From positions 1-46,584 of the IMG/VR virus record IMGVR_UViG_3300005542_000011: a stretch of 46,584 nucleotides of DNA. One strand, given 5' to 3'. The translations under genes were made by a program, and so were the position numbers. This document shows positions 9,401 to 16,114 of this stretch, in pieces; position 1 is the stretch's first letter, and each line of letters opens with the position of its first letter. The notes under the pieces were generated by a model, which was not told the origin of the DNA, ran no database searches, and worked only from the letters and a program-made list of their open reading frames with translations. This DNA is from a virus.

Positions 9401-9999
9401 ATGGTGTTGGCCTTTTCCGCCGCAACCGTAAAGCCCTCCTGCGCAACAGTGAGGCGGTTAGCAGCTTCGGCCGCAGCATTTTCCGCAGTGGCGAGCGCGG
9501 TCATCGCATCGGCATCGGCGCCAGTTGCCGCGCCCTGCGCCTCGCTTCCCCCCGCGGCTGCGGTTTCCCCAGCAGGCACAGAGCCGAGCACCGGCAGAGA
9601 CGCAACGGAAGAAAGCTCCTGCTGCTGCTCGATCAGCCCGGCGAGCTCCTCGCGAACTCCGGCAATTTGCGCCTTGGTTGCAGCGAGAGCGGCTTCCTGC
9701 TGGCCGAGAGATTCGAGCACCGCGTCGTCGCCATTGGCAGCTTCTTCGTAGAGAGCGCGGTAGTTGTCGCGCAGCGATTCCGCTTGCACGCGCGCGGCCG
9801 CGGTCAACTGCGCGAGGTCAGCGGAGGTCTCCTGAATCTTCGCCTGTAGCGTATCGCCGGCCTGCCCAGCCTTAGCGAACCCCTGCGTCATATTGTCCGC
9901 GAACTGGTTGACCGCAGACGCACCTTTGGCGGGAAGCTGTTCGAGCTGTGTCGTATCGACAACCGTGGTTATCTGTAACGTGGAATCGTCTTCAGGCAT
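6427..9999 (-). CDS. Tail tape measure protein
   Basis: 1190 residues, the longest gene in the window, placed right after the frameshifting chaperone pair. Long Ala/Gln/Glu-rich coiled coils dominate (about 50-300 and 370-1020). A hydrophobic segment at about residues 330-375 (LGPALQVAFPVIGAIALGEVL) resembles the membrane-active helices of tape measures. The C-terminal region carries SAEGGYDIPAG...REMVLPEE and FHFHAGDVNA, typical of lambdoid tape measure C-termini that touch the tail tip. It sets tail length; at roughly 0.15 nm per residue the tail would be near 180 nm. ATG overlaps the upstream stop by 8 nt. Confidence 0.92.
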   Translation of the reverse strand: MPEDDSTLQITTVVDTTQLEQLPAKGASAVNQFADNMTQGFAKAGQAGDTLQAKIQETSADLAQLTAAARVQAESLRDNYRALYEEAANGDDAVLESLGQQEAALAATKAQIAGVREELAGLIEQQQELSSVASLPVLGSVPAGETAAAGGSEAQGAATGADADAMTALATAENAAAEAANRLTVAQEGFTVAAEKANTIALTQAQALAVMGQQQAQVSAALAQSQGLQALAAQEAQRHAQAETQLAASTNAANEAAMLSAEAWQEAFAAKEEDVIATQGSTLALDENIAAQYSSANAVRSGISDRQAASASLRTLELNLQGSTRAAGTFLTQVLGLGPALQVAFPVIGAIALGEVLVTVGERVYTLYENIVNLKAEISALGEASEKTAKQAADANWKWIESQAEVLKSQGKIREAQELLAASSGEKPVSLSLGVDDKKLKDLPDDMQAFAQKLKEVHTQAQAESVFKELDTQMSTTKTRIQELEQQIPALTQQLEQSAAHPTGPGGGLAAGEGFELSHLQAQLTAATEYYNTLQNLRNTNTSNAATESTKVSDMDVSVFRRQTEEARQNLAAVKTIQDAKASLAEEEVRRELQLGEISQSQELTQIQQIETRKLSAIIQAQESVRSAIQAEASKTAAISENIAETALSQHKITLQQEQELVREAETEKLRTTQQLDAEITAEKLKQQQDVIKSQVASDQAELNELIRSIEVQVGATKTGSAQRVSLIESEVAVVGLFYNYQGEEYEKMLAKLAAADRERVAEVQRLATQELELRLKGIKEAADAEAQSTDRAIADQQRELNEINSIQQSQLRGAVQDDKRFGLPDIGKVQALYQQMQDAEQRYINGSILLAQSAADAKIQALQKVEQAAEIAALEDPANSAKFVQDAQEAANKIAGIEQDLQAKLKQLREQGAAEDQKIEQQLVQYKEQEEQKIASKMLQYEDQALFHSKSFGQAVQNIYRDLAESGINEILQLANRWIAEHVIMELATRLFHLHNTVAGAQADAQQLTQTVTTNVSTVTSEAAVAAAKAYAAYAEFPPVAAAMAAEAEASVLAFIPEASAEGGYDIPAGVDPILQAHAREMVLPEEHADTIRGLGDIVPHIATPGFSVPQLPDFAQALSRGEFSGQISNIHSESRSSDESGGDFHFHAGDVNANALDRTGVSEILRRHGSDVAKAAMKLYKQGHFSKR

Positions 10000-10662
10000 G
10001 GCCTTGGACTAAAAACGGGAAACGTTCCTTGATGATGTTGGGGAGTTTCTCGACCGGCGGCGCATGCGGAGAAAAGACAACTCCGGTGCGCTCCCACTTC
10101 TGCTTCTCTTCTTCCGAGAGTGTCGGAAGTTCAACCAGCGCGCGAGAGGGTTTGTAGCCAAGATAAGCGGCTACGAGTGAATCGGCGGAGGGATGGAAGT
10201 AGCGGTACTCGGTGAGCGCGAGGGCCTGCCACAGCTCCATCCGGCCGACGAAGTCCCACTCCCAGCCGGTTTCTAGAAGCAAGCGGCAACGAAGAAAACT
10301 TACTGGTTCGTTGCCGCGGCGGCTTCCCCCGGCTTCGCGCCCGAGGTTTTCAGTCCGCTCAGTTGGATGATTTCGCCGTACAGCTGCTCGAGCTCGCCGA
10401 AGTCGAGCGTCGCTGAGACATCGGCGTCGGTCCACTTGCGCTCGCGTACGGCCATGGAATCGGAAGCGGCCGCGACAAACCATTTGCCATTTCCAGCGGC
10501 CGCATTTTCAAGCGATGCTGCAACGATCGGGACCATGTGCGCGCGGATGAACTCTTTGCCTTTCTTGGTCACCCCATCTCCGATGAACTGTTCGTACTGG
10601 TCGACGGTGAGTGATGCGATGGTGAACTTCTGCTCTCCAACTTCTATTTCTTTGGTCTTCAT
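9992..10662 (-). CDS. Tail assembly chaperone, long frameshift product (gpGT-like)
   Basis: The second chaperone reading frame (stop at 9992) lies -1 to the frame of the upstream 120-residue gene and has no good start of its own before MELWQALAL, although it is protein-like well upstream of that Met (CRLLLETGWEWDF). This is the arrangement of lambda G/GT: ribosomes slip -1 at GGGGGAA (10324-10330) and read on, joining residues up to GAKPG to GSRRGNEPVSF. The extension (about 110 residues, with LGYKPSRALVELPTLSEEEKQKW) would bind the tape measure while the shared N-terminus binds tail tube subunits. Frameshifting is inferred from the signal, gene order and absent start; efficiency is unknown. 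Confidence 0.8.
10283..10330 (-). promoter_or_regulatory. -1 programmed ribosomal frameshift signal
   Basis: Read on the minus strand: slippery GGGGGAA at 10330-10324, then a 6-nt spacer, then a perfect 9-bp stem (GCGGCAACG at 10317-10309 pairing with CGTTGCCGC at 10291-10283) around a 17-nt loop that contains the short frame's TAA. P-site GGG re-pairs perfectly after a -1 slip; A-site GAA re-pairs less well as GGA, so this is a non-consensus but reasonable heptamer. Spacer and stem are ideal for stimulation. Confidence 0.8.
10300..10662 (-). CDS. Tail assembly chaperone, short product (gpG-like)
   Basis: 120 residues, starting MKTKEIEVGEQKFTIASLTVDQYE, a typical tail chaperone N-terminus, with a perfect GGAGG 5 nt before ATG. 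It ends AAAATNQ at a TAA that lies in the loop of the frameshift hairpin. It stands between the tail tube and tape measure, the fixed place of these chaperones. The protein escorts tape measure and tube subunits and is not expected in the virion. Confidence 0.85.
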   Translation of the reverse strand: MKTKEIEVGEQKFTIASLTVDQYEQFIGDGVTKKGKEFIRAHMVPIVAASLENAAAGNGKWFVAAASDSMAVRERKWTDADVSATLDFGELEQLYGEIIQLSGLKTSGAKPGEAAAATNQ

Positions 10663-10767
10663 GTTTTCCTCCGAGTTGCTCCGAGAGTGTTAAGCGTGCG
10701 GGAAACAATAATCGGGAGCGGCACAATGGGCGTCCGCTCCCGTTGCGTAAACAAGGGAAGAGAGAAC

Positions 10768-11001
10768 TTAGTTTCTAAGCTGCTCGGCTGTGACGCTGTA
10801 GCGCAGTCCGCCATCTTCTTCGACGATGACACGGTCCGTTCCGGCGAAGCCCACGATCGTCGCAGGAAAGCTTTCCTCGTCTTTTCTCGCTCCAACCTCG
10901 CGGCCGAGCAAGAATGCGCTGCCGGCTTTTCCGGAGACCGTGACTTTGTCGCCGACCGAGAAGGCGCCGACCTTCAGGGGTACTGCCTTTCCGTCTGCCA
11001 T
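10768..11001 (-). CDS. Small beta-rich protein between tail tube and chaperone genes
   Basis: 77 residues with alternating hydrophobics and VGDKVTVSGKAGSAFLLG, PATIVGFAGTDRVIVEEDG, reminiscent of a small SH3/KOW-type barrel. It sits between tail tube and chaperone genes and could be a tail or decoration component; the family is not recognised. The 84 nt upstream and 105 nt downstream contain only ribosome sites. Confidence 0.7.
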   Translation of the reverse strand: MADGKAVPLKVGAFSVGDKVTVSGKAGSAFLLGREVGARKDEESFPATIVGFAGTDRVIVEEDGGLRYSVTAEQLRN

Positions 11002-11086
11002 AACTCGATTCCTCCAATGTGAAATGTGTGAACTTCAAAAGGCGGCAGCGCTCGCGCGCCACCGCCCGCTGTCGGTCAGATCAGGA

Positions 11087-11860
11087 TCACAGGCCGGTGC
11101 CGGCGCCGTCGATCAGGTCAAACCACGGCGATCCCGCGATGTTCGGGTTGGGGAAGGCCTCGAACTCCATCTTCACCATCGCGAAGTTGTCGCGCTTGAT
11201 AGTGAGGTCGTTCTTCGCGAAACGGCAGGCGTAAAGATGGATGCCGTTGTTCACGGATTGGTTCAGGAGAGAGTTGTAGTTCTCCCACATGTAGACTTCG
11301 ACGATCGGTCCGAAGCCCATCAGCTGATTGTGCACGGTCAGCAGCGTGCCCGCGGTTGAGGTCTTCACGTACGAGATCAGCACGGTTGCCGAAGCATCAC
11401 CCGAGAAGAAGGTGTAAACGCCGGCAGCTACTGAATACTGCCCCTTCGCAGTCACGGAGGAGACTTTCACCAGCGGCTGGCCGTTGGTGTAGCGCACGCC
11501 CAGGTCTTTCGTCCACGTGGCGGAGCCCGAAACTGTGATGGTGAACGTGGTCATGCCTGGAACCGTGCCAGCTTCATTCGGCACCACGATCGGCGCGTTG
11601 GTGGTCATGGCTTCCGAGTAGTAGGCCTGGTTGAAAAGGTCGACATCGACGCGCGCCATTTCGATGTTGCCCTTCACGGTGAAATCTGCAGTTGCGACAT
11701 CGTCCGGGCCTTTGTTGGCGCCCTTCAGTTCCACCAGCTTTTGATCTTGTGAAACGGACGCGCCCTGAAGGCCGAGGATGGCCATGGCGGAAGGGTTTAC
11801 AGGCTGATTCCCTCCCACTGGGGCGACGAACATAGATCCTGCTCCAAAAAATTCAAACAT
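11087..11860 (-). CDS. Major tail tube protein
   Basis: 257 residues, preceded by a strong AAAGGAG about 7 nt before ATG, as expected for an abundant protein. Position between tail terminator and tail chaperone genes gives the role. N-terminal (KLVELKGANKGPDD) and C-terminal (VEVYMWENYNSLLN, FAMVKMEFEAFPNP) parts look like a tail tube core. Residues about 104-165 form an insertion with DLGVRYTNG, GQYSV and GVYTF motifs that also occurs in the connector at 13069, so it is probably a surface Ig-like add-on domain. Confidence 0.8.
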   Translation of the reverse strand: MFEFFGAGSMFVAPVGGNQPVNPSAMAILGLQGASVSQDQKLVELKGANKGPDDVATADFTVKGNIEMARVDVDLFNQAYYSEAMTTNAPIVVPNEAGTVPGMTTFTITVSGSATWTKDLGVRYTNGQPLVKVSSVTAKGQYSVAAGVYTFFSGDASATVLISYVKTSTAGTLLTVHNQLMGFGPIVEVYMWENYNSLLNQSVNNGIHLYACRFAKNDLTIKRDNFAMVKMEFEAFPNPNIAGSPWFDLIDGAGTGL

Positions 11861-12081
11861 GGTAACGCTCCTTTAAACGAGAGGGTTAAAGTTCCGACCG
11901 ACCACTTACCTGCGCCCTCCGAGGTGCGCTGTTGAAGTTCTCCGAGCGACATTCGCGAAACGTTTTCTTCGGGCGTGAGCTGCCCTCGGAGTGGCAGGCC
12001 ACGCCCTTGCGCCGAAGAGTCTGCGGCGCACTGCCCCGTGGCCGCGAGGCAAGCTTGGTTGTGGGTCTATTCTGTGTGCGG
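11861..12081 (-). other. 220-nt gap upstream of tail tube gene, with a stem-loop
   Basis: No convincing gene. A 7-bp perfect stem (12008-12014 with 12024-12030, loop 9) could be a weak terminator or processing site, but it has no U-run. A short ATG-led frame beginning MSLGELQQRTSEG overlaps the tube gene start and is not supported. The strong ribosome site of the tube gene is at the left end of the gap. Confidence 0.4.
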
Positions 12082-12540
12082 CTATGTCCCGGTGAGAAGC
12101 GACACCGGAACTACGATCACCGCTTGCTGGTCGGGATACACCGGATCGTCCATGACGATCTCGCCGTCGATCCAGCAGTTCGTAACTAGTCCGCCGAGCG
12201 TCTGGTTCTGCGCGGGATTCACGAACAGCTTGTCGAGCGCATCGAGCAGTGGATTCATGAACTGCGACGGGATGGTCGCTTCATCCGGCGCAATCTGCAA
12301 ATAAATCCACCACTGCGCGCGCAGCTTCCAGCGGGTTGCCCCAAAAGCCTGCACCTGGTCCGCGCCTTCGCGCGCTTCGCGTTGAAAAAAAGCCGGCTGG
12401 TTGCCCGCTCCCGGATCGCTCCATGCGAGCAGCCGGCGGCTCTTCAGCTGCCACTGCTGCGCTCCATTCGGATCCGTCCAGGTGAGCCCGGAGCCAAGTG
12501 CGAACAAGGCCGCGTAAATCGTCTCGCGCGGATTGTTCAT
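12082..12540 (-). CDS. Tail terminator / tail completion protein
   Basis: 152 residues, starting MNNPRETIYAALFALGSGLTW, with SRRLLAWSDPGAGNQPAFFQRE, WKLRAQWWIYLQIA, and a C-terminal VPVSLLTGT. This pattern (short alpha/beta protein with Trp-rich strand just before the tail tube gene) is that of the minor tail proteins that cap the tube. Role from position and general look; not verified by search. Confidence 0.65.
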   Translation of the reverse strand: MNNPRETIYAALFALGSGLTWTDPNGAQQWQLKSRRLLAWSDPGAGNQPAFFQREAREGADQVQAFGATRWKLRAQWWIYLQIAPDEATIPSQFMNPLLDALDKLFVNPAQNQTLGGLVTNCWIDGEIVMDDPVYPDQQAVIVVPVSLLTGT

Positions 12541-12550
12541 CTAGCGAAGC

Positions 12551-13036
12551 TCACTGCGCAGCCACCTCGTTCAGCGTGAGCTGCAGGCCTTCGACAATTT
12601 CGGGCGACATTTCATTCAGCGAGGTCGACATGAACGGCCGCGCTTTGAGCGCCGGATGGTGCACCATCTTCGCGAACACTTGTTTGCCGTCCATCATGAA
12701 AGCGAGCACCTTCTTGTCGACGGGCGCGATCGTGTAGTCGCTGGTCCCGCCTTTTTCCTGGATGCGCATGTAAAACGCCGGACCGCCCCCGGCCTGCACG
12801 GATCCGCGAATCTGACCTGGTTCTTGTTCCACCTGCAACGCCCGCACCGACGCCGCGCCTTTCCCTGTGCGCTGATTAAGGACTTGGCCGGACAGTTTCT
12901 CTCCAACGATCTTCGCCTGCAGCTGGAAGTTGAGCGCCTGCAGTTTCGACGCGAGCGCATGGACAGCGAGGTTCGCTTTGCGCTCGAAGCGCGCGATCAG
13001 CGTCGCATCTGATCCGGAAAAAGTGAGCGAGATCAT
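12551..13036 (-). CDS. HK97 gp10-like neck/tail completion protein
   Basis: 161 residues. MISLTFSGSDATLIARFERKA followed by a long helix and the block RTGKGAASVRALQVEQ with YMRIQEKGG and HPALKARPFMSTSLNEM fits the gp10/tail-component family (gp10 of HK97, gpZ-type), where the protein joins neck to tail. It stands between connector and tail terminator genes as expected. Confidence 0.75.
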   Translation of the reverse strand: MISLTFSGSDATLIARFERKANLAVHALASKLQALNFQLQAKIVGEKLSGQVLNQRTGKGAASVRALQVEQEPGQIRGSVQAGGGPAFYMRIQEKGGTSDYTIAPVDKKVLAFMMDGKQVFAKMVHHPALKARPFMSTSLNEMSPEIVEGLQLTLNEVAAQ

Positions 13037-13068
13037 GAGTTAGACAATCAGTGGCTAGAACTCGCAGG

Positions 13069-13941
13069 CTAGACGATCGCCCTGCGCTTGTACTTCTCGA
13101 TCGTGGTCTTCACTTCCGGCGGCCACGCCCAGTCGCGGAAGTTCGTGGTCCCGCCTTCGGTCATCATCTTCGACTTCAGGTCCTCCTGCGGCTTGCGCTT
13201 GTAGATCAGCGCCACAATCCGTTTGCAGGCGACCTGCAGGTCGCCTGGTGCTCCGTTGTATCCGTAGGAGATAACGATCTGCACTCCGGAATCGGCAGCA
13301 CTAAAGGTGTAGACGCCAGCGCTAGAAACGCTGTACTGGCCTTGCGCCGGCGGGGATGTCACCGGGACCAGCGCGATCCCGCTCTGGGCGTAGGTCACGC
13401 CCATGTCGAGCACGAAGCTCGCAGTATTGATGACGGTGATCTGAAACGGAGTCGCGGGAATTTTGTAAGGCTCAGCCGGCATCAAGCTGTAGCCGGCCAG
13501 GTAGCTGACGTTTACGTTCTGAATCCCCTTCTGGAAGAACGGGCCCCATCCCCCCAGAGTCGTCGTCGAAAAGCTTCCGGATCCGCTCGAGCCGCCGCGC
13601 AAAGAAATTGACTTGCGGTCCTGGTCGATCAAATAGCCGGCAACGCCGAACGCGGTCGAAGGCGCTTGCTGACGGCCGTTGATAGAGAGCGAGAGCACGG
13701 AAAGAATCGGGGAGTTCTTGACGTACTGGCGCTGCGATCCGGATCCGTCGTAGGTCTCATTGAATGGCAGGATGGAATTCAGAGTCGCGCGACCAGTGTA
13801 GGAGAGAACCGACAGGCTCACGTCGGTTACGAGGTTCTGGACTATAGGCTGCTCGGCGGCATTCGACGGCTGCAGTCCGAGCCAGGTCATGGCGTCGTTT
13901 AGCGTCACTAGGTCGCGAGGATCGGCCGGCGGTGTGGGCAT
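13069..13941 (-). CDS. Head-tail connector (gp6-like) with inserted beta domain
   Basis: 290 residues. N-terminus DLVTLNDAMTWLGL and residues 30-50 (VQNLVTDVSLSVLSYTGR) are typical of gp6/DNA-packaging connector proteins, and the C-terminus (CKRIVALIYKRKPQEDLKSKMM) supplies the last helix. Residues about 164-228 are an insertion absent from minimal connectors; with GVTYAQSG, GQYSV and GVYTF it resembles residues 104-165 of the tail tube protein. The fold is inferred from motif and order. Confidence 0.75.
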   Translation of the reverse strand: MPTPPADPRDLVTLNDAMTWLGLQPSNAAEQPIVQNLVTDVSLSVLSYTGRATLNSILPFNETYDGSGSQRQYVKNSPILSVLSLSINGRQQAPSTAFGVAGYLIDQDRKSISLRGGSSGSGSFSTTTLGGWGPFFQKGIQNVNVSYLAGYSLMPAEPYKIPATPFQITVINTASFVLDMGVTYAQSGIALVPVTSPPAQGQYSVSSAGVYTFSAADSGVQIVISYGYNGAPGDLQVACKRIVALIYKRKPQEDLKSKMMTEGGTTNFRDWAWPPEVKTTIEKYKRRAIV

Positions 13942-13947
13942 GGTGAT

Positions 13948-14343
13948 TTATTGCTGCACGTAGGTAATGACGCCCTGCGCGGAGGGCGAAGTTCCCGCAA
14001 GTGTGAGACAGAGGTTTTGGCCGCTGGTGCTCTTGAACGCCACGTGGCCTCCAAACCCGATCTCGATTACGCTGCCTGTGTTCGGGGCATACGTTCCGGT
14101 CAGGTTTGTCGGTGAGGTCCCGCAGCTCGCAGCCGAGGACCAGATTGAAGTCGGGGAAGTCCCGGCCAGCGTGTAACTAATGCCGCAAACGTAGACGGTT
14201 TTTCCGCTCGAGCTCGCGACGATCGCGGTTGCCGTTGTCGATGCAAGTGCGATCGCGGCATGGCATAACTGCGAAAAGAAACAAGGGAGCGAGGCCGGCA
14301 GCTCTTGCGGACTGCCAGCCCCGGACGGAGGGAGGGAACTCGG
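13948..14343 (-). CDS. Small Gly/Ser-rich virion-type domain without a clear start
   Basis: An open frame of up to 131 codons ending TYVQQ, 6 nt before the connector start. The product contains SSGKTVYVCGISYTLAGTSP, a pair of later Cys and FKSTSGQNLCLTLAGTSPSAQG, a pattern I associate with small phage decoration or fibre domains. No ATG, GTG or TTG begins the frame; residues just upstream of the domain (PCFFSQLCHAAIALAS) look like the end of a signal peptide. Either a rare start is used or an indel has removed the N-terminus. Too irregular to be sure it is functional. Confidence 0.5.
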   Translation of the reverse strand, partial: PSSLPPSGAGSPQELPASLPCFFSQLCHAAIALASTTATAIVASSSGKTVYVCGISYTLAGTSPTSIWSSAASCGTSPTNLTGTYAPNTGSVIEIGFGGHVAFKSTSGQNLCLTLAGTSPSAQGVITYVQQ

Positions 14344-14359
14344 TTAAGTTCGCATCCTT

Positions 14360-14411
14360 CTGTCAAAAAGTGACAGCGGCCGGGACTCCTCCCCCGGAAA
14401 ACCGGCCACTG
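14360..14411 (-). terminator. Tandem hairpins downstream of the major capsid gene
   Basis: Just after the capsid stop the transcript can form a 10-bp stem with one G-U pair (14402-14411 with 14374-14383), followed at once by a 6-bp stem with a 5-nt loop (CTGTCA/TGACAG, 14360-14376). No U-run follows, so this may be a processing site or attenuator that sets capsid message above downstream genes rather than a full terminator. Confidence 0.4.
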
Positions 14412-14453
14412 TTATTCACCCGGCGAGCACACAAAGACCGGGCAAACTTGCGA

Positions 14454-16022
14454 CTAGTTGACCTTGTTGGCGGCGCCCAGGATCAGGCCGCTCGCGAACG
14501 GGATGTAGTGTTCGAGGGTCTCGAAGCAATACACGCCCAGCTCGTGCTCGAGTTTCCGGTAAGGCCACTTGATCGAGAAGTGGTCCTCGAGCGAGACGAT
14601 GCGCCGCACCGCGGGAATCGAATTCCCGGCAGCCGGATAGGGGTTGGTGGTGATATCGAACAGGACCGCGCCCTGTGGCAGCCACGGATGTGCGCACACA
14701 TCGATGGTCTTCGGCGCTGCGCTGGACGAGTACTTCCAGCGGTACTGCGCGACCAGCGTGCCGCCGGTGAGCTTCCCGGCCTGCCCCGATTCGAACATGA
14801 TGCGCTGCGCTCCCGGTCCGCCCGAGGCGGTCAGGATGGCTTTCGAAATCGACTGGATCAAGCTGCCGCCGGCGTAGATTTTGTCGACGCTCGCCTTGTA
14901 GTTGTTCCAGAGGAAGTCGGCCACGTCCTCGAACTCTTTGATCGATCCGTCGCCGTTCGAGGTGAAGCCCGCTCCGTTCAGGTCCTTGTAGTACGAAGGC
15001 TGAGAGGCGGAGGCGGTGTTGACGTTCCAGGTGCAGATGCCGTCGAAGTCCAGGTTGTTGAAGCTGTGGTCGGCGGTTAGGTTGCCGGCAGCTCCCGCAA
15101 CCGTGGCGCTCTGCGCGTTCGCGGCCTGGTTGGTGTTGTTGTAAGTGGTGAGCTGTGCGGTTGCGGTCGAGGTCACCGCGCTGAAGAAGGCGTTCGCCGT
15201 GGTGGGCGCTGCGTTCTGCGAGATGAACCACGCGTAACCGAACGCGCCCTGGACCGGAGTCACCGAGACGTTCAGCACACTCGTGCCGCTGCCCGTGGTA
15301 GCTACCGAAGCGGAAACGGCCGAGATCACGGCGGTGCCGCCGTTGATCACGTCGGTCGAGCCGTCGGCGTTGGTGCGCAGGAAGGGCAGCTTCACGCCGG
15401 TGGAGGTTGCGAGCTGCACGCCCCACGCGGTGAGCGCTACGCAGAACACCACGTTCTGTGCCGAGTTCGGAATCGAGCCGCCGGTGGTTGCCGTGGTTGG
15501 AGTTCCCGGAGTCGGAGTGGTGCCCAGCGAGTAGCCGTTGTTCCCGCCGGATCCGGACGGCCCGGAGTTGCCATAGAGAATCATGCGCTCTTCGTCGTTC
15601 AGCAGCGCATTCAGCATGGAGAGCTGGGCAAGCGAGATGTTGTCCTCGAAGCCCAAGCCCGACTGCTGCGCCTGAAAGCTCACTTCGGTGTCTTTGCCGA
15701 GGAATTTGAAGGTCGAGGCGTAGTCGCGCTCGGTGATGTTCATGAAGGCGTTGCGGTTTCCTTCCGACAATGCCGGGTATCCACCAGCATCGATTCCGAC
15801 CACAGCCTTCCAGTTCACGGCCGTGCCGCCGACGCGCATGCCATTGAACATCGGGTTAACACGTGGAGTCGAGGCGAGGATGGGATAGAACACCGGGTAG
15901 ATGTTCTTCGCCTGCGGCTCCAGGTAGTAAAAGTTGAGGTTGGTTCCGGTCGAGATGCCGGACGTGGTGATGTCCTTGCGCAGACCTTTAATCAACGCCA
16001 GCGTTTCTTCGCTGAAGTTCAT
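14454..16022 (-). CDS. Major capsid protein
   Basis: About 522 residues. AGGAG lies 7 nt before ATG 16022, while ATG 16028 is only 2 nt away from it, so I prefer 16022. The region FYYLEPQAKNIYPVFYPI, NPMFNGMRVGGTAVNWK, FMNITERDYASTFKFLGKD and LLNDEERMILYG resembles HK97-fold capsid proteins of the larger type. Residues about 180-310 are a Gly/Thr/Ser-rich insertion that ends in a fibronectin-like stretch (FGYAWFISQNAAPTTANAFF). The C-terminal domain ends VYCFETLEHYIPFASGLI. Position between protease/scaffold and connectors fits. Confidence 0.85.
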   Translation of the reverse strand: MNFSEETLALIKGLRKDITTSGISTGTNLNFYYLEPQAKNIYPVFYPILASTPRVNPMFNGMRVGGTAVNWKAVVGIDAGGYPALSEGNRNAFMNITERDYASTFKFLGKDTEVSFQAQQSGLGFEDNISLAQLSMLNALLNDEERMILYGNSGPSGSGGNNGYSLGTTPTPGTPTTATTGGSIPNSAQNVVFCVALTAWGVQLATSTGVKLPFLRTNADGSTDVINGGTAVISAVSASVATTGSGTSVLNVSVTPVQGAFGYAWFISQNAAPTTANAFFSAVTSTATAQLTTYNNTNQAANAQSATVAGAAGNLTADHSFNNLDFDGICTWNVNTASASQPSYYKDLNGAGFTSNGDGSIKEFEDVADFLWNNYKASVDKIYAGGSLIQSISKAILTASGGPGAQRIMFESGQAGKLTGGTLVAQYRWKYSSSAAPKTIDVCAHPWLPQGAVLFDITTNPYPAAGNSIPAVRRIVSLEDHFSIKWPYRKLEHELGVYCFETLEHYIPFASGLILGAANKVN

Positions 16023-16114
16023 TTTCATTTCTCCTGAGTTCTGTTTTTTGTGTGCGCTCGGGACACTTCGAAATCGAACTGGGCGCTCCGGGGGTTTGGT
16101 AGCGGCCCTAAAAA

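Noticed and set aside
12008-12030. Rho-independent terminator upstream of tail tube gene
   Set aside because: The stem lacks a U-run; kept only as a stem-loop note.
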